A stretch of 64,000 nucleotides of DNA, from contig NZ_JAJUHW010000007.1 of assembly GCF_029265695.1 (NCBI RefSeq), positions 24,913-88,912 on the forward strand, read 5' to 3'. Source of the DNA: Gracilinema caldarium. GTDB taxonomy: Bacteria > Spirochaetota > Spirochaetia > Treponematales > Breznakiellaceae. This document shows positions 1 through 8,018 of this stretch, piece after piece (the stretch's first letter is position 1; the number at the start of each line of letters is the position of its first letter). The translations under genes were made by a program, and so were the position numbers. The notes below the pieces were generated by a model. The model saw only the letters and a program-made list of their open reading frames with translations, was not told where the DNA came from and did not search any database.

Positions 1-2
1 TA

Positions 3-113
3 CTCGAAGAGCTTATTCAGAGCCTCCCGCTGCCGGTGCAAGAAGGGCGGCTTGCACTTTCTGAATCAGATACAAAACCCATTGACCTTCGAGGTCTGTT
101 AAAACACGTATAG
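3..113 (+). CDS. Partial phage scaffold/protease-type protein, C-terminal end
   Basis: An open frame runs in from the left edge and stops with TAG at 111-113, giving the last 36 residues of a protein whose start is outside the window. The tail ends in LRGLLKHV. It lies directly before the decoration and major capsid genes, the place held by the Mu gpI-type protease/scaffold, so that role is inferred from position only. The stop overlaps the AGGAGG ribosome binding site of the next gene, which suggests co-transcription. Confidence 0.5.
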   Translation, partial: LEELIQSLPLPVQEGRLALSESDTKPIDLRGLLKHV

Positions 114-122
114 GAGGAACCA

Positions 123-482
123 ATGAACGCAGTATTAGGCACCATTGAATATGGTGCAAATGGAGTAGTAAGTCAGGTACATCCCCCAGTGCTGAAGACC
201 ATGAAAGCAAAAGCCAATAATGGGATCCTGGCGGCGGGCCTTGTAGTCGCGAAGGATAGTAACGGCGACCTCGTTGCGTACAACCCGGGGGGCACTGCGC
301 CAGTAAACGCCGCAGTCGGCGTACTTGTGCAGGATTGCGATACCGCCACCGACAACGCTGCGGTGGTACTCCGGCACGGCACCGTGGTGCTGAATAAGCT
401 CAAGGTTGGATCCGGCACTCCTGGGGAAACCGATCTTGCCGCCCTCGAAGCGCTTGGTATCTTTGCCGTAGCAGGCAACTAA
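123..482 (+). CDS. Phage head decoration protein (lambda gpD-like)
   Basis: This 119-residue protein probably trimerises on the outside of the capsid to stabilise it. The small Gly/Ala/Val-rich beta protein, with segments such as GILAAGLVVAKDSNGD and AAVVLRHGTVVLNKL, resembles the HDPD/gpD class. Genes of this class normally lie between the scaffold/protease and the major capsid protein, exactly as here. ATG at 123 follows an AGGAGG site by seven bases. The 15-bp gap to the capsid gene indicates one late operon. No catalytic motif is expected. Family assignment is by size, composition and synteny. Confidence 0.65.
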   Translation: MNAVLGTIEYGANGVVSQVHPPVLKTMKAKANNGILAAGLVVAKDSNGDLVAYNPGGTAPVNAAVGVLVQDCDTATDNAAVVLRHGTVVLNKLKVGSGTPGETDLAALEALGIFAVAGN

Positions 483-497
483 AAGAAGGAGACAACT

Positions 498-1469
498 ATG
501 GACCTTAAAAAATTTTTTACCCGTGAAGCGATTGTCGAAAGCCTTTCACGGCTTCCAGAACTGAAAACCCCTGTTATGGACCTGCTCTACATCGATCGGA
601 GAAATCATCCCTTTCCGGTGGTTGGGTATAAGGATATGAACCTTCCTGCGGGCAATATCCCTGTTGTGCGCCGCGGGAGCCAGTCTTATTCCCTCGCACC
701 TACCGGCGGCAACGTGTCAATGATTGAAGTACAGCCGGTAAATCCAAGTGTCTTTTTAAGCGCCGCAGACCTGAACAACCTCAAGCTTCTTGATCCTTCC
801 GGGCAGCAGACTTATATCGATAACCAGATCGATAACCTTCGCCGAGCCTGTCGCGCCACTGCGGAAGCCCTTGCGGCCCAGTCTCTTACGGGCAAAATTT
901 CTTATCCTCTCCAGGCAGACGGCGGAGCGTTCCTTACCTACGACGTTGACTACGGAACCCCCGCATCGGTGACCGTAGCAAAGAAGTGGGACGCCTCCGA
1001 CGCGAAAGTCGCTGATATTATCAAGTCTCTGGGGCAGATGGTCGACGCCCTTAAGAAAACTGCCCCTGCCATGGACGTGGTATTCCTCTGCGGCTTTGAC
1101 GTATACGCTACTCTGGTGGATAAAATCGGCGCACTGCCCAACAGCGCCATTGCGCAGGTGGGGGCCGACTACATCAGCATCGGCGGCGTCGCAAAGGTGC
1201 AGCTCCTCTCAGCAAACTACATCGACATCCCGACCGGCAATGCGGTAAGCGCCATCCCTGCGAAAACTATTCTCGCCATCGACCGCTCAAGCGGCTTTAA
1301 ACTCATGTATGCGGCTCTGGACAACATGGACGCTGGCCTTGTCGCCATGCCCTTCTTTGCCCAGCCGGTTACCACTCAGGATCCAAGCGGTGTGAAGATC
1401 ATCGGCGAATCGAAGCCACTCCCCGTGCCCAATGTAAAGGGCATCGTAAAAGCGGTTGTACTGACCTAA
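498..1469 (+). CDS. Phage major capsid protein (gpE family)
   Basis: This is a 323-residue shell protein in the size range of lambda gpE-type capsid proteins. The N-terminus (FFTREAIVESLSRLP) is followed by the PVMDLLYIDRRNHPFPVVGY segment and a long helical stretch with TYIDNQIDNLRRACRATAEAL, similar to the spine helix of gpE. The C-terminal third is beta-rich (FKLMYAALDNMDAGLVAMPFF). It pairs with the gpD-like gene immediately upstream, as in lambda. AAGGAG is placed correctly before ATG 498. The two adjacent capsid genes make the call fairly secure without a database search. Confidence 0.8.
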   Translation: MDLKKFFTREAIVESLSRLPELKTPVMDLLYIDRRNHPFPVVGYKDMNLPAGNIPVVRRGSQSYSLAPTGGNVSMIEVQPVNPSVFLSAADLNNLKLLDPSGQQTYIDNQIDNLRRACRATAEALAAQSLTGKISYPLQADGGAFLTYDVDYGTPASVTVAKKWDASDAKVADIIKSLGQMVDALKKTAPAMDVVFLCGFDVYATLVDKIGALPNSAIAQVGADYISIGGVAKVQLLSANYIDIPTGNAVSAIPAKTILAIDRSSGFKLMYAALDNMDAGLVAMPFFAQPVTTQDPSGVKIIGESKPLPVPNVKGIVKAVVLT

Positions 1470-1485
1470 TAAAAAGGAGTAAGTG

Positions 1486-1941
1486 ATGGAGCTTACCGGA
1501 TTTGACGACCTGCTTGAAAGCCGCGGCAGCGCGGCCACAAAAGCATACACCGCGAGCCAAGCTGTATCCGGCGCTCCCATCACTGCAGATGAGATAAAGA
1601 ACCGGCTTGCTCCCAGGCTCTACGACCAACTGTCTGACGGAACCGATGAAACGGTCGTTCGGGCGAGTGAGCGGGCGGTGCTCCATGTGGCGGCTATCTA
1701 TAGCCGCCTGGGGCGTACCCTCAACCTCGATGACCCGGTAAGCCGCGAAGTGGCAACCCTCTTTACGGTGTATGAACTGCACCTGGCTCTGGGAAACGAA
1801 GAAGCGGGCCGGGAATATCGGCTTAAAGCAAAAGACATGATTAATGCCGCCTACGGGGACTATCCTGAGGCAGAGAAGCCCGTGAGCGACAAGCCTGCTA
1901 TTGGGGCCATCACGGTACCCGGTAAAAAGGACTGGCCATGA
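1486..1941 (+). CDS. Head-tail connector-like protein (Mu gp36/DUF1320 type)
   Basis: This protein has 151 residues if translation starts at ATG 1486. AAGGAG at 1474-1479 is six bases away, which favours 1486 over the in-frame GTG at 1483. It is mostly helical, with an acidic N-terminal half and a core (ASERAVLHVAAIYSRLGRTL) like the Mu gp36 group that sits behind the capsid gene and helps join head to tail. The stop overlaps the ATG of the next gene (ATGA), so the two are translationally coupled. Similarity is weak and the function rests on synteny. Confidence 0.55.
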   Translation: MELTGFDDLLESRGSAATKAYTASQAVSGAPITADEIKNRLAPRLYDQLSDGTDETVVRASERAVLHVAAIYSRLGRTLNLDDPVSREVATLFTVYELHLALGNEEAGREYRLKAKDMINAAYGDYPEAEKPVSDKPAIGAITVPGKKDWP

Positions 1942-2501
1942 TCGTTGATGAACTTGAAGGACGGCTAAAGAACCCGGCAATCCTCGATCGTATCGGGGGT
2001 ATCGCAGTTTCATTGGTGCAAAAGAACATCGAACAAGGTTCCTGGGCGCCGAATGCGGGCCTTACTGCGGCAGTTAAGCAGGGCAACAAGCCGCTGCGAG
2101 ACCGAGGACAACTCTTGTCCTCTATCACCTACAGAGCTGAGGGAAGCAAAGTCGTTGTTGGAACAAACCACCCGGCGGCGGAGCTCCTCCATAATGGCGG
2201 TACCGTGCGGCCGGTGAAAAGCAAGGCCCTGGCGATCCCTGCGGGTCCCTGGGTACGGACGATGATGCGCGGAACTGACCTGAGCCCCCGCATTTTGCTC
2301 GATCAGCTCCGTGGGTCTGGTTGGTCAATTTGGCGGCAAGGGAATGTTATCCTCGGGCGCAAGCAGAGGAGCAAAGAACCGCTCCCACTCTTTATCCTGC
2401 GGACCACCGTTACGGTTCCCGCGCGGCCCTTTATGCGACTCCCCCCGGAGTCGGTGCGGCAGTTAAGCGATGTCCTGAACCGGGAGCTTTTGGAGGGCTA
2501 A
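1938..2501 (+). CDS. Virion morphogenesis protein (Mu gpG-like)
   Basis: This 187-residue protein resembles the phage virion morphogenesis family (Mu gpG, P2 gpS), which acts in tail completion and head-tail joining. Recognisable pieces are QGSWAPNAGL near residue 32, PLRDRGQLLSSITYR near residue 52, and a PARPFMRLP segment near residue 160. All three occur in this family (WAPL..., L.dtG.L..Si, pPaR.flg). It overlaps gp36 by four bases and is followed by GTG 2503 one base after its stop. Confidence 0.7.
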   Translation: MIVDELEGRLKNPAILDRIGGIAVSLVQKNIEQGSWAPNAGLTAAVKQGNKPLRDRGQLLSSITYRAEGSKVVVGTNHPAAELLHNGGTVRPVKSKALAIPAGPWVRTMMRGTDLSPRILLDQLRGSGWSIWRQGNVILGRKQRSKEPLPLFILRTTVTVPARPFMRLPPESVRQLSDVLNRELLEG

Positions 2502-2502
2502 G

Positions 2503-2937
2503 GTGACTACGGCGGAAGCGCTTAATTTATTCGAGGCGCAACTTAAAGCAGCTTGCGCTCCTTTGGGTGTAAAGGTACTCCGGGCCCCGCTAGCAATAAA
2601 GGAGCCGGGGCTTGTAGTGCGGATCGTGCCCCGAAAGCCCTTTCCGCTTGTGCGCACCACAGGAGAGCGGGCTCAGGCTCGCAAGGCCTTATCCGTTGCC
2701 GTCCTGATCCAGAACCGCATCGACAGTGACCGGGCAATGGTTAAGTACCTGGCCCTGGCGGATCTTTTGGTTGATGTGAGCAACGAGATGACGCGGCTTG
2801 TAGAAACTACGAGCACCGTATCTGGCAGCCGTATTGTCTGGGCCACAAGCCCAGAAGAGGCGATCTTTGACGACCCCGCTGACGATAGCGTGGTATGGCT
2901 CCGTGATGAGTGGCGAGTAACAATTTACATCCCGTAA
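2503..2937 (+). CDS. Tail terminator-like phage protein (Mu gp37 type)
   Basis: This 144-residue protein starts at GTG 2503, one base after the preceding stop. It has an alpha/beta pattern (LNLFEAQLKAAC, GLVVRIVPRKPFPLV) and ends in a beta-rich tail (DSVVWLRDEWRVTIYIP). The position after gpG and before the tail tube gene is that of tail-terminator/gp37-like proteins, which cap the tail and make it fit the head. No specific motif proves this, so the name rests on order and size. Confidence 0.5.
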   Translation: MTTAEALNLFEAQLKAACAPLGVKVLRAPLAIKEPGLVVRIVPRKPFPLVRTTGERAQARKALSVAVLIQNRIDSDRAMVKYLALADLLVDVSNEMTRLVETTSTVSGSRIVWATSPEEAIFDDPADDSVVWLRDEWRVTIYIP

Positions 2938-2946
2938 GGAGGGGAT

Positions 2947-3144
2947 ATGACAAGGCTCGATGAAATAAAAAACGCCACCGACGTCGTGGCGACGCACCGT
3001 TACGAGAACGGGCGGCTTGTGGCAACTGTATACAAGAGCTCCCTGGGCGAAGCGGAAGAGCGCTATACCCAGCGAGAGGAATCACTATACGCCGAGGGCA
3101 GCGAAGTAAGCTCCCCAGCGGAAGACAAACCTAAACGGAGGTAA
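2947..3144 (+). CDS. Small phage protein of unknown function
   Basis: This is a 65-residue charged protein, rich in Glu, Lys and Arg and ending in KPKRR. It has a good AGGAGG-like site just before ATG 2947. It sits in the late operon between the tail-terminator-like and tail tube genes, three bases before the latter. In Mu-type genomes a similarly small gene occupies this slot. I cannot assign a function. Codon use and tight spacing make it a likely real gene. Confidence 0.5.
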   Translation: MTRLDEIKNATDVVATHRYENGRLVATVYKSSLGEAEERYTQREESLYAEGSEVSSPAEDKPKRR

Positions 3145-3146
3145 TT

Positions 3147-3821
3147 ATGGCGGCGGAAATGCTTACCCTAATCGGGGACGACGCAACCATCGAAAAAGTA
3201 GAGTTTGGCACCGAACAAGTCGGTGATGGGACCAAAACCTTCGACACCCTCGCCGGAGGCACCGGCAAAGGAAAAGGAGAATGGCTTATCACCGCTAAAG
3301 CGGCAACAGGATCAATATTTGGAAGCCTTAAAGTCGGCGATCTTTTCCCCGCCGATGGGACCGAGATCCCCGCGGTAGGCGACAAGGCAAAACTCGTAAC
3401 CGCGACCCCATTCCTGGATGCCACGAGTTGGACTGCGAGTTTTTCTGCAAAAGAGGTAGAGACTACTCGGCTTATCAATACCATGCAGACCTACCGCAAG
3501 GGCAAGGCTGATGCGGAGGGCGCCGTAAAAGGTATATTTACTCTCGGTGTAACCGGAGAGCCCGGCGGTCTCCTCAATCAGTTCGTTAAGATCGTAAAAA
3601 AAGACAGCAGCTCCGTGACGGTGAGCGAGATCAACTCCGCTCCGATCTACATCCGGGGTGTTATCCGCAACACCAACAAGAGCGGCGAGACCCTGGCTTT
3701 CCTCTTTGCCCAGATTGAGCTGTATGGCGTCAACCTCGGAGCAGAATCTGGCAACAAGCAGGAGTACAGCTCCAAGTTCCGCTTTGTATCGGATCCTGTC
3801 TACTACGAACGAACCATTTAA
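3147..3821 (+). CDS. Major tail tube protein (siphovirus type)
   Basis: This 224-residue protein is beta-rich (IEKVEFGTEQVGDGTKTFDTL, TLGVTGEPGG, AFLFAQIELYGVNLG), as expected of tail tube subunits that stack as hexamers. A Gly-rich loop (LAGGTGKGKGEW) lies near residue 36. It precedes the chaperone pair and tape measure, the standard order for long non-contractile tails. No tail sheath gene is visible next to it, which argues against a contractile tail. The assignment depends on context and size. Confidence 0.6.
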   Translation: MAAEMLTLIGDDATIEKVEFGTEQVGDGTKTFDTLAGGTGKGKGEWLITAKAATGSIFGSLKVGDLFPADGTEIPAVGDKAKLVTATPFLDATSWTASFSAKEVETTRLINTMQTYRKGKADAEGAVKGIFTLGVTGEPGGLLNQFVKIVKKDSSSVTVSEINSAPIYIRGVIRNTNKSGETLAFLFAQIELYGVNLGAESGNKQEYSSKFRFVSDPVYYERTI

Positions 3822-3834
3822 CTAAGGAGTAGCT

Positions 3835-4227
3835 ATGGAACTTGATTTTAGCTCTAAACTAACCTACGTTCCCAAATTTAATGGCAATAGAGAAGCCTCG
3901 GCCGCTGAACAATTTACCGTCGTGTATCGAAATCCAACCCCAGCACTAAAGTCCCGCCTCCTTCCGCGACCTGAGCTCCGCTTCCGTATCGACAACGAGG
4001 GCCGGGTTGCAGGTGGCGAGACCATTGTATCTCAAGACCGCAAAGCAATTATCGACGGCATGCTTGTACGCATCGATGGCCTCTCCTACAAGCTTGACGG
4101 CGAAACAAAACTGATTACCGACGCCAAGACGCTCTGGGAGGCTCCTATCGTGTTCGACGAGCTTATCGATGAGCTCGCTGATCACTTTAGAAACGAACTT
4201 GAAAAGAAGGTAGATCAAAAAAACTGA
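3835..4227 (+). CDS. Tail assembly chaperone (gpG analogue)
   Basis: This 130-residue acidic protein with a helical C-terminus (VFDELIDELADHF) ends at TGA 4225-4227, immediately after an A AAA AAC heptamer. It is the zero-frame product of a lambda G/GT-like pair. Such chaperones hold the tape measure protein during tail assembly and are not part of the virion. It lies between the tail tube and tape measure genes. AAGGAG precedes ATG 3835. A fraction of ribosomes should shift to the -1 frame and make a fusion of about 236 residues ending at 4544. Confidence 0.65.
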   Translation: MELDFSSKLTYVPKFNGNREASAAEQFTVVYRNPTPALKSRLLPRPELRFRIDNEGRVAGGETIVSQDRKAIIDGMLVRIDGLSYKLDGETKLITDAKTLWEAPIVFDELIDELADHFRNELEKKVDQKN

Positions 4228-4260
4228 GAATCGCTTACCGTCTCTTCAGGGACGGTAAGC
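4218..4260 (+). promoter_or_regulatory. Programmed -1 ribosomal frameshift signal
   Basis: The heptamer AAAAAAC at 4218-4224 is in the correct phase (A AAA AAC). After an 8-base spacer a perfect 10-bp stem follows: GCTTACCGTC at 4233-4242 pairs with GACGGTAAGC at 4251-4260 around an 8-base loop. The zero-frame stop lies inside the spacer. These are the textbook elements of a frameshift site and they join the two chaperone frames. Confidence 0.8.
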
Positions 4261-4544
4261 ATCAAGCAAAAGTGCGGCCGGAACGGCTCGACGCTCCGCT
4301 TTCTACCGGCGTCACCGATCCGGCTACCGGGGAGCCCGTGTTTATCACCTACCGGGAGATCCCTAAATATGTAAACGATGAGTTTTTCCAGGCCTATAGC
4401 TGGTATGCGCTGGTAAAACTCCTTGAGTATCCGCCCTATCCCGGCGGATGGATGGACTGGCCGGCAGTGGCGGTCGATGTGCTTGCGGCCTTTACCCTTG
4501 AGCAGAATCTTATGGAGCAGGAAGCCCTGGCAGAAAAGAAATGA
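4224..4544 (+). CDS. -1 frame extension of the tail chaperone (gpGT analogue)
   Basis: The frame is open from the slippery site at 4218-4224 to TGA 4542-4544 and lies exactly in the -1 frame of the preceding gene. It adds about 106 residues, including FITYREIPKYVNDEFFQAYSWYALVKL (two aromatic-rich segments, quoted in part only as a landmark near 4341-4420). An independent start at GTG 4272 is possible but has no Shine-Dalgarno sequence. The stop overlaps ATG 4541 of the tape measure gene. Position, frame and signal match the lambda GT arrangement, so expression as a fusion is the simplest reading. Confidence 0.65.
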   Translation: MRIAYRLFRDGKHQAKVRPERLDAPLSTGVTDPATGEPVFITYREIPKYVNDEFFQAYSWYALVKLLEYPPYPGGWMDWPAVAVDVLAAFTLEQNLMEQEALAEKK

Positions 4545-7500
4545 CCGAAGAAAAACTCCGACTTGAAATACAAATCGAAGTCCAGAAAGCCCTGGCCAGT
4601 CTCAAGCAAACGCAGACAGACATTAAAAAACTGTCCCAGGACGTTAAAAGCCTGGGACCTTCTACCGAACAGACCAAGGCAATAATTGCCAATCTTAATA
4701 AAGAAATTCAGTCATCCGCCCAGTTTGCCCGTCTTATGGGAAACGAAGCACAGGGTCTTAAAGAAAAACAGCAAGCCCTGCAGGCAGCGATGCGTCAGCT
4801 TATCGACCAGGGCCTGGATCCCCAATCTGAACAGCTCCAAGACTTAAAGCGCCAGTATGATGAAACTGGCGAAAAGCTTGAAAATATGGGGGAAGGGGCT
4901 AACGCACTAGAAGCAAAACTCATGAAGCTTGCCGAATCGGGGACCTTTGCCATCATGGCAAAGCAGGTTGCCCAGTTTGCGGCAGCGTCTGTCACCGCCT
5001 TTGCAGAAGCCGAGCAGTCCGCTAAGCGCCTCGAGATGGCCATGGCAATGCGTGGCTCCGCTGACGGCGCAGAACGGATTGCTAAGTTTGCCTCAGAGCT
5101 GCAAACCCTCACAGGAGCAAGCGACGATTACGTAAAGCAGCTCGCCGCCGAGCTTGCTATGCAGGGCAAAAGCGAATCGCAGATAAAGCAGATCCTTACC
5201 GTTGCGGCAGACCTATCAGCGGTGACGGGACAAGACCTCGCATCCAGCGTCCAGGAACTCACCGGCACCCTCTCTGGTATGGTTGGCCACATAGGCAGGT
5301 CTATTCCGCAACTTAAAGACCTCACCGAGGAAGAGCTCAAGGCGGGCAAGGCTATTGAAATTGTAGGGCGGCTCTATGCCGGCTCCGCACAGACCATGAG
5401 CAGCACCAGCGCCGTTGCATTTAAGCGCATGAAGGAAACAGTAGGAGACCTATCAGAGGCGATCGGCGAAGTGCTTGCCCCAGTCTTTACCCTTGCTGCA
5501 AATGCGGTTACCACCCTCGCAGGAGCAATGGCCAATGCGGGGCCTGTAGTAAAGATGGTCATGGGAGGAGCAGTAGCAGCTTTGGCTGCGGGTCTTGCAG
5601 CATTGGCCATAAAAGCGGGCATCGCTGCCGCTGCTCAGTGGACCCACTTTGCAGCACTCCAGGCTGTAAATGCCGCAATGGCCGTTACCAACCCTCTGCT
5701 TATCGCTGGTATCGCTGCTGCTACCGCTGCGGCTGTCGCCGTTACCGCGTACGCCGTATCGCAGGCTAATGCTGCCAAGGCAACCTCCTCCGGGATTGAT
5801 GCCCACAATACCGCCGCAAAAAGTTTTGACGCCACCGCCACTGCCGTAGACCGGGCAAAAAAAGCCCTCGAAGCATACAAGAACAGCCTTAAGGATAAAT
5901 CTATTGCCGAGCTCCAGGCAACCATGGCCACCCTCCAGGGCCAGCTTGTGGATTATCACTCCAAAGCCGCTTACTCCCGCTACTACATGGAGGCCATAGC
6001 GGATACCCAGAACCAAATCAAAGTCGTCGAAGCCCTCTTGCAGCAGAAGAAGGATGAGGTTGCCAGCAAGTGGAAGCAGCAATGGGCCGAAACCTATCAA
6101 CAGTTCCAGGCCCAGCAGAGCGGCGACCCCTATGCAGAAATCGAGCTGGAGCGGAAGAAAAAGCTCGAAGACGCTGCCCAAGCCTATATCGGTAAGGCAA
6201 ACAAGGAAACCATCGACCAGATAAACACCTACTACGATGCCGAGCGTCGTAAAGTAGCCCAGTCCATTGCCCTTGCAGAACGGGAGCAACTCGCAAAAAT
6301 CACCGAGACCCGAATTGACGACCTCGAGCTTGAGCGGGATAAGACTCTTGCATCCTTCCGGGGCACCGAAGAAGCCCGCTCACAAATTGCTGCATACTAT
6401 GAACGCCTTATTACCCAGACAAAACAGGATGAGGCAAAGAAAGCCGCTCAGGCAGCACAAGAAAGTACACTGAAAAACGCAGAATTTGAAGCGTCACTTA
6501 CTGAGAGTCGTGTTGATGATCTTAAAGTAGAGATGCAACGGAGGCTCGCGTCTTTTGAAGGAACGGAAGAGCAAAAAGCACAACTTGCCGCTTGGTATGC
6601 TAAAAAAATCAGTGAAACTGAGCAAGACGAGGCCAAAAAAGCTGCCGATGCCCGCATCAAAGCGATGAAAGAAGCCTTTGAGCAACAAAAAGCCATGGCG
6701 CTCCAGAATAAGGATTGGTTTGGCTATGCCAGCGCCGTGGTGCAGGAAAAGGCCGCTAGCGCGGAAGTTGGAAAAATGGCGGGCTTTGCAGGCGGGTTTG
6801 CCGCAAACCCAGTACTAATACTCATCGAAGCGGCCGCTGACTTCGTGCTTTCTATCGAGAATGTAACAAAAGTTCTTAATCCCTTCAAAACTATTTTTGA
6901 AGGCGCTCGAACACTTTTGGAGCCCCTTATAAACGATGCATTACAGCCCCTGGTGGATCTCCTTACCGATGTGGGCGAGATACTCGCACAGGTGCTCGCC
7001 CCTATCATCAGCAGTCTCGCCATAGGCCTGCGGCTCTTTGCAGCGGTTTTGCAGGTAGCGCAATTGCCGATTAAGTTTCTGGGACAGGCCCTTGCCTGGC
7101 TCAATGATAGGGTCATTGTCCCGGTTGGGAACGCTATCATCGACCTCATCAATGGGGTTATTGGGGCCATAAACTGGGCCCTTGGCTGGGCAGGGGTTAA
7201 TATCAGCTACATTGAGCGCCTCAAAACAACCACAGAAATTGCTGAGCAAGAAGCGATTATAAAAAAGAAAATGGAGGAAATCTCCGACCAGATGCAGGCC
7301 CTCCGGGACGACTTTTCCCGCCGACGGCAGGAAATAAACGACGCATACCAGAAAAACCTGTCGAGTCTGCGAAAACTCCTTGAAATTGGCGCCTTAGGAG
7401 AAGAGGAGTACGCCCGCCGGGTAACGACCCTCAATGTCCAGAAAGAACAGGCAATCGCGTTACTCGATCAAACCGAAAAGAGCCAGCTCACGGAGCTTCA

Positions 7501-8017
7501 GAAAATCTACGACCAGCTCAGCAAGGGAATCAATGTATACACCCAGAACGGCAGTGCCCCATCCTCATCAAGCAGTGCCCCGAATCCTAATAATACGAGT
7601 GCTCTCCAGGATGCCGCAATTGGTGCGGTCTCTGGAGCCGCAGTAGGGGCAGGCATTGGAAGTATCATTCCGGGTATTGGAACGGCAATTGGCGCGGCTG
7701 TTGGCGGCGTCGTTGGTACCATCGGTGGGGCTATTGGTGGTCTCTTTGGCTGGTGGGACGTTGGAGCTGTCGAGTTGCCACAGGATATGGCCGGTGTAGT
7801 GCACAAAGGCGAAATGATCGTCCCCGCAACCTTTGCTGAGGGTATCCGCTCTGGAAAACTCACGCTCGGATCAGGGGTATCCTCAGGGAGAGCTGAGGTC
7901 TACAACATCACCGTCAACGTAGAAGGCTCTGTAAAAACCGAATCAGACCTTGTGGACTCTATTGCCCTTGCGCTGGCTAAAAAACGATCTCGCAACTTAC
8001 TACCCGCAGGAGTCTAG
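4541..8017 (+). CDS. Tail tape measure protein
   Basis: This 1158-residue protein sets tail length. The N-terminal 150 residues are coiled-coil (LEIQIEVQKALASLKQTQTD). Hydrophobic Ala/Gly segments lie around residues 340-410 and 1020-1065. A tail-fold motif near the C-terminus contains DMAGVVHKGEMIVP, common in tape measure proteins. Residues of about 525-720 hold imperfect tandem repeats of about 66 residues: TETRIDDLELERDKTLASF near 588 and TESRVDDLKVEMQRRLASF near 654. ATG 4541 overlaps the upstream stop. At roughly 1.5 angstrom per residue the tail would be about 170 nm long (inference from the general rule). Confidence 0.85.
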   Translation: MTEEKLRLEIQIEVQKALASLKQTQTDIKKLSQDVKSLGPSTEQTKAIIANLNKEIQSSAQFARLMGNEAQGLKEKQQALQAAMRQLIDQGLDPQSEQLQDLKRQYDETGEKLENMGEGANALEAKLMKLAESGTFAIMAKQVAQFAAASVTAFAEAEQSAKRLEMAMAMRGSADGAERIAKFASELQTLTGASDDYVKQLAAELAMQGKSESQIKQILTVAADLSAVTGQDLASSVQELTGTLSGMVGHIGRSIPQLKDLTEEELKAGKAIEIVGRLYAGSAQTMSSTSAVAFKRMKETVGDLSEAIGEVLAPVFTLAANAVTTLAGAMANAGPVVKMVMGGAVAALAAGLAALAIKAGIAAAAQWTHFAALQAVNAAMAVTNPLLIAGIAAATAAAVAVTAYAVSQANAAKATSSGIDAHNTAAKSFDATATAVDRAKKALEAYKNSLKDKSIAELQATMATLQGQLVDYHSKAAYSRYYMEAIADTQNQIKVVEALLQQKKDEVASKWKQQWAETYQQFQAQQSGDPYAEIELERKKKLEDAAQAYIGKANKETIDQINTYYDAERRKVAQSIALAEREQLAKITETRIDDLELERDKTLASFRGTEEARSQIAAYYERLITQTKQDEAKKAAQAAQESTLKNAEFEASLTESRVDDLKVEMQRRLASFEGTEEQKAQLAAWYAKKISETEQDEAKKAADARIKAMKEAFEQQKAMALQNKDWFGYASAVVQEKAASAEVGKMAGFAGGFAANPVLILIEAAADFVLSIENVTKVLNPFKTIFEGARTLLEPLINDALQPLVDLLTDVGEILAQVLAPIISSLAIGLRLFAAVLQVAQLPIKFLGQALAWLNDRVIVPVGNAIIDLINGVIGAINWALGWAGVNISYIERLKTTTEIAEQEAIIKKKMEEISDQMQALRDDFSRRRQEINDAYQKNLSSLRKLLEIGALGEEEYARRVTTLNVQKEQAIALLDQTEKSQLTELQKIYDQLSKGINVYTQNGSAPSSSSSAPNPNNTSALQDAAIGAVSGAAVGAGIGSIIPGIGTAIGAAVGGVVGTIGGAIGGLFGWWDVGAVELPQDMAGVVHKGEMIVPATFAEGIRSGKLTLGSGVSSGRAEVYNITVNVEGSVKTESDLVDSIALALAKKRSRNLLPAGV

Positions 8018-8018
8018 C

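Noticed and set aside
5453..6289. Open frame of 278 codons on the minus strand
   Set aside because: It is antisense to the tape measure gene, Gly/Leu-rich and low in complexity, with no ribosome binding site in a strongly plus-strand late operon.
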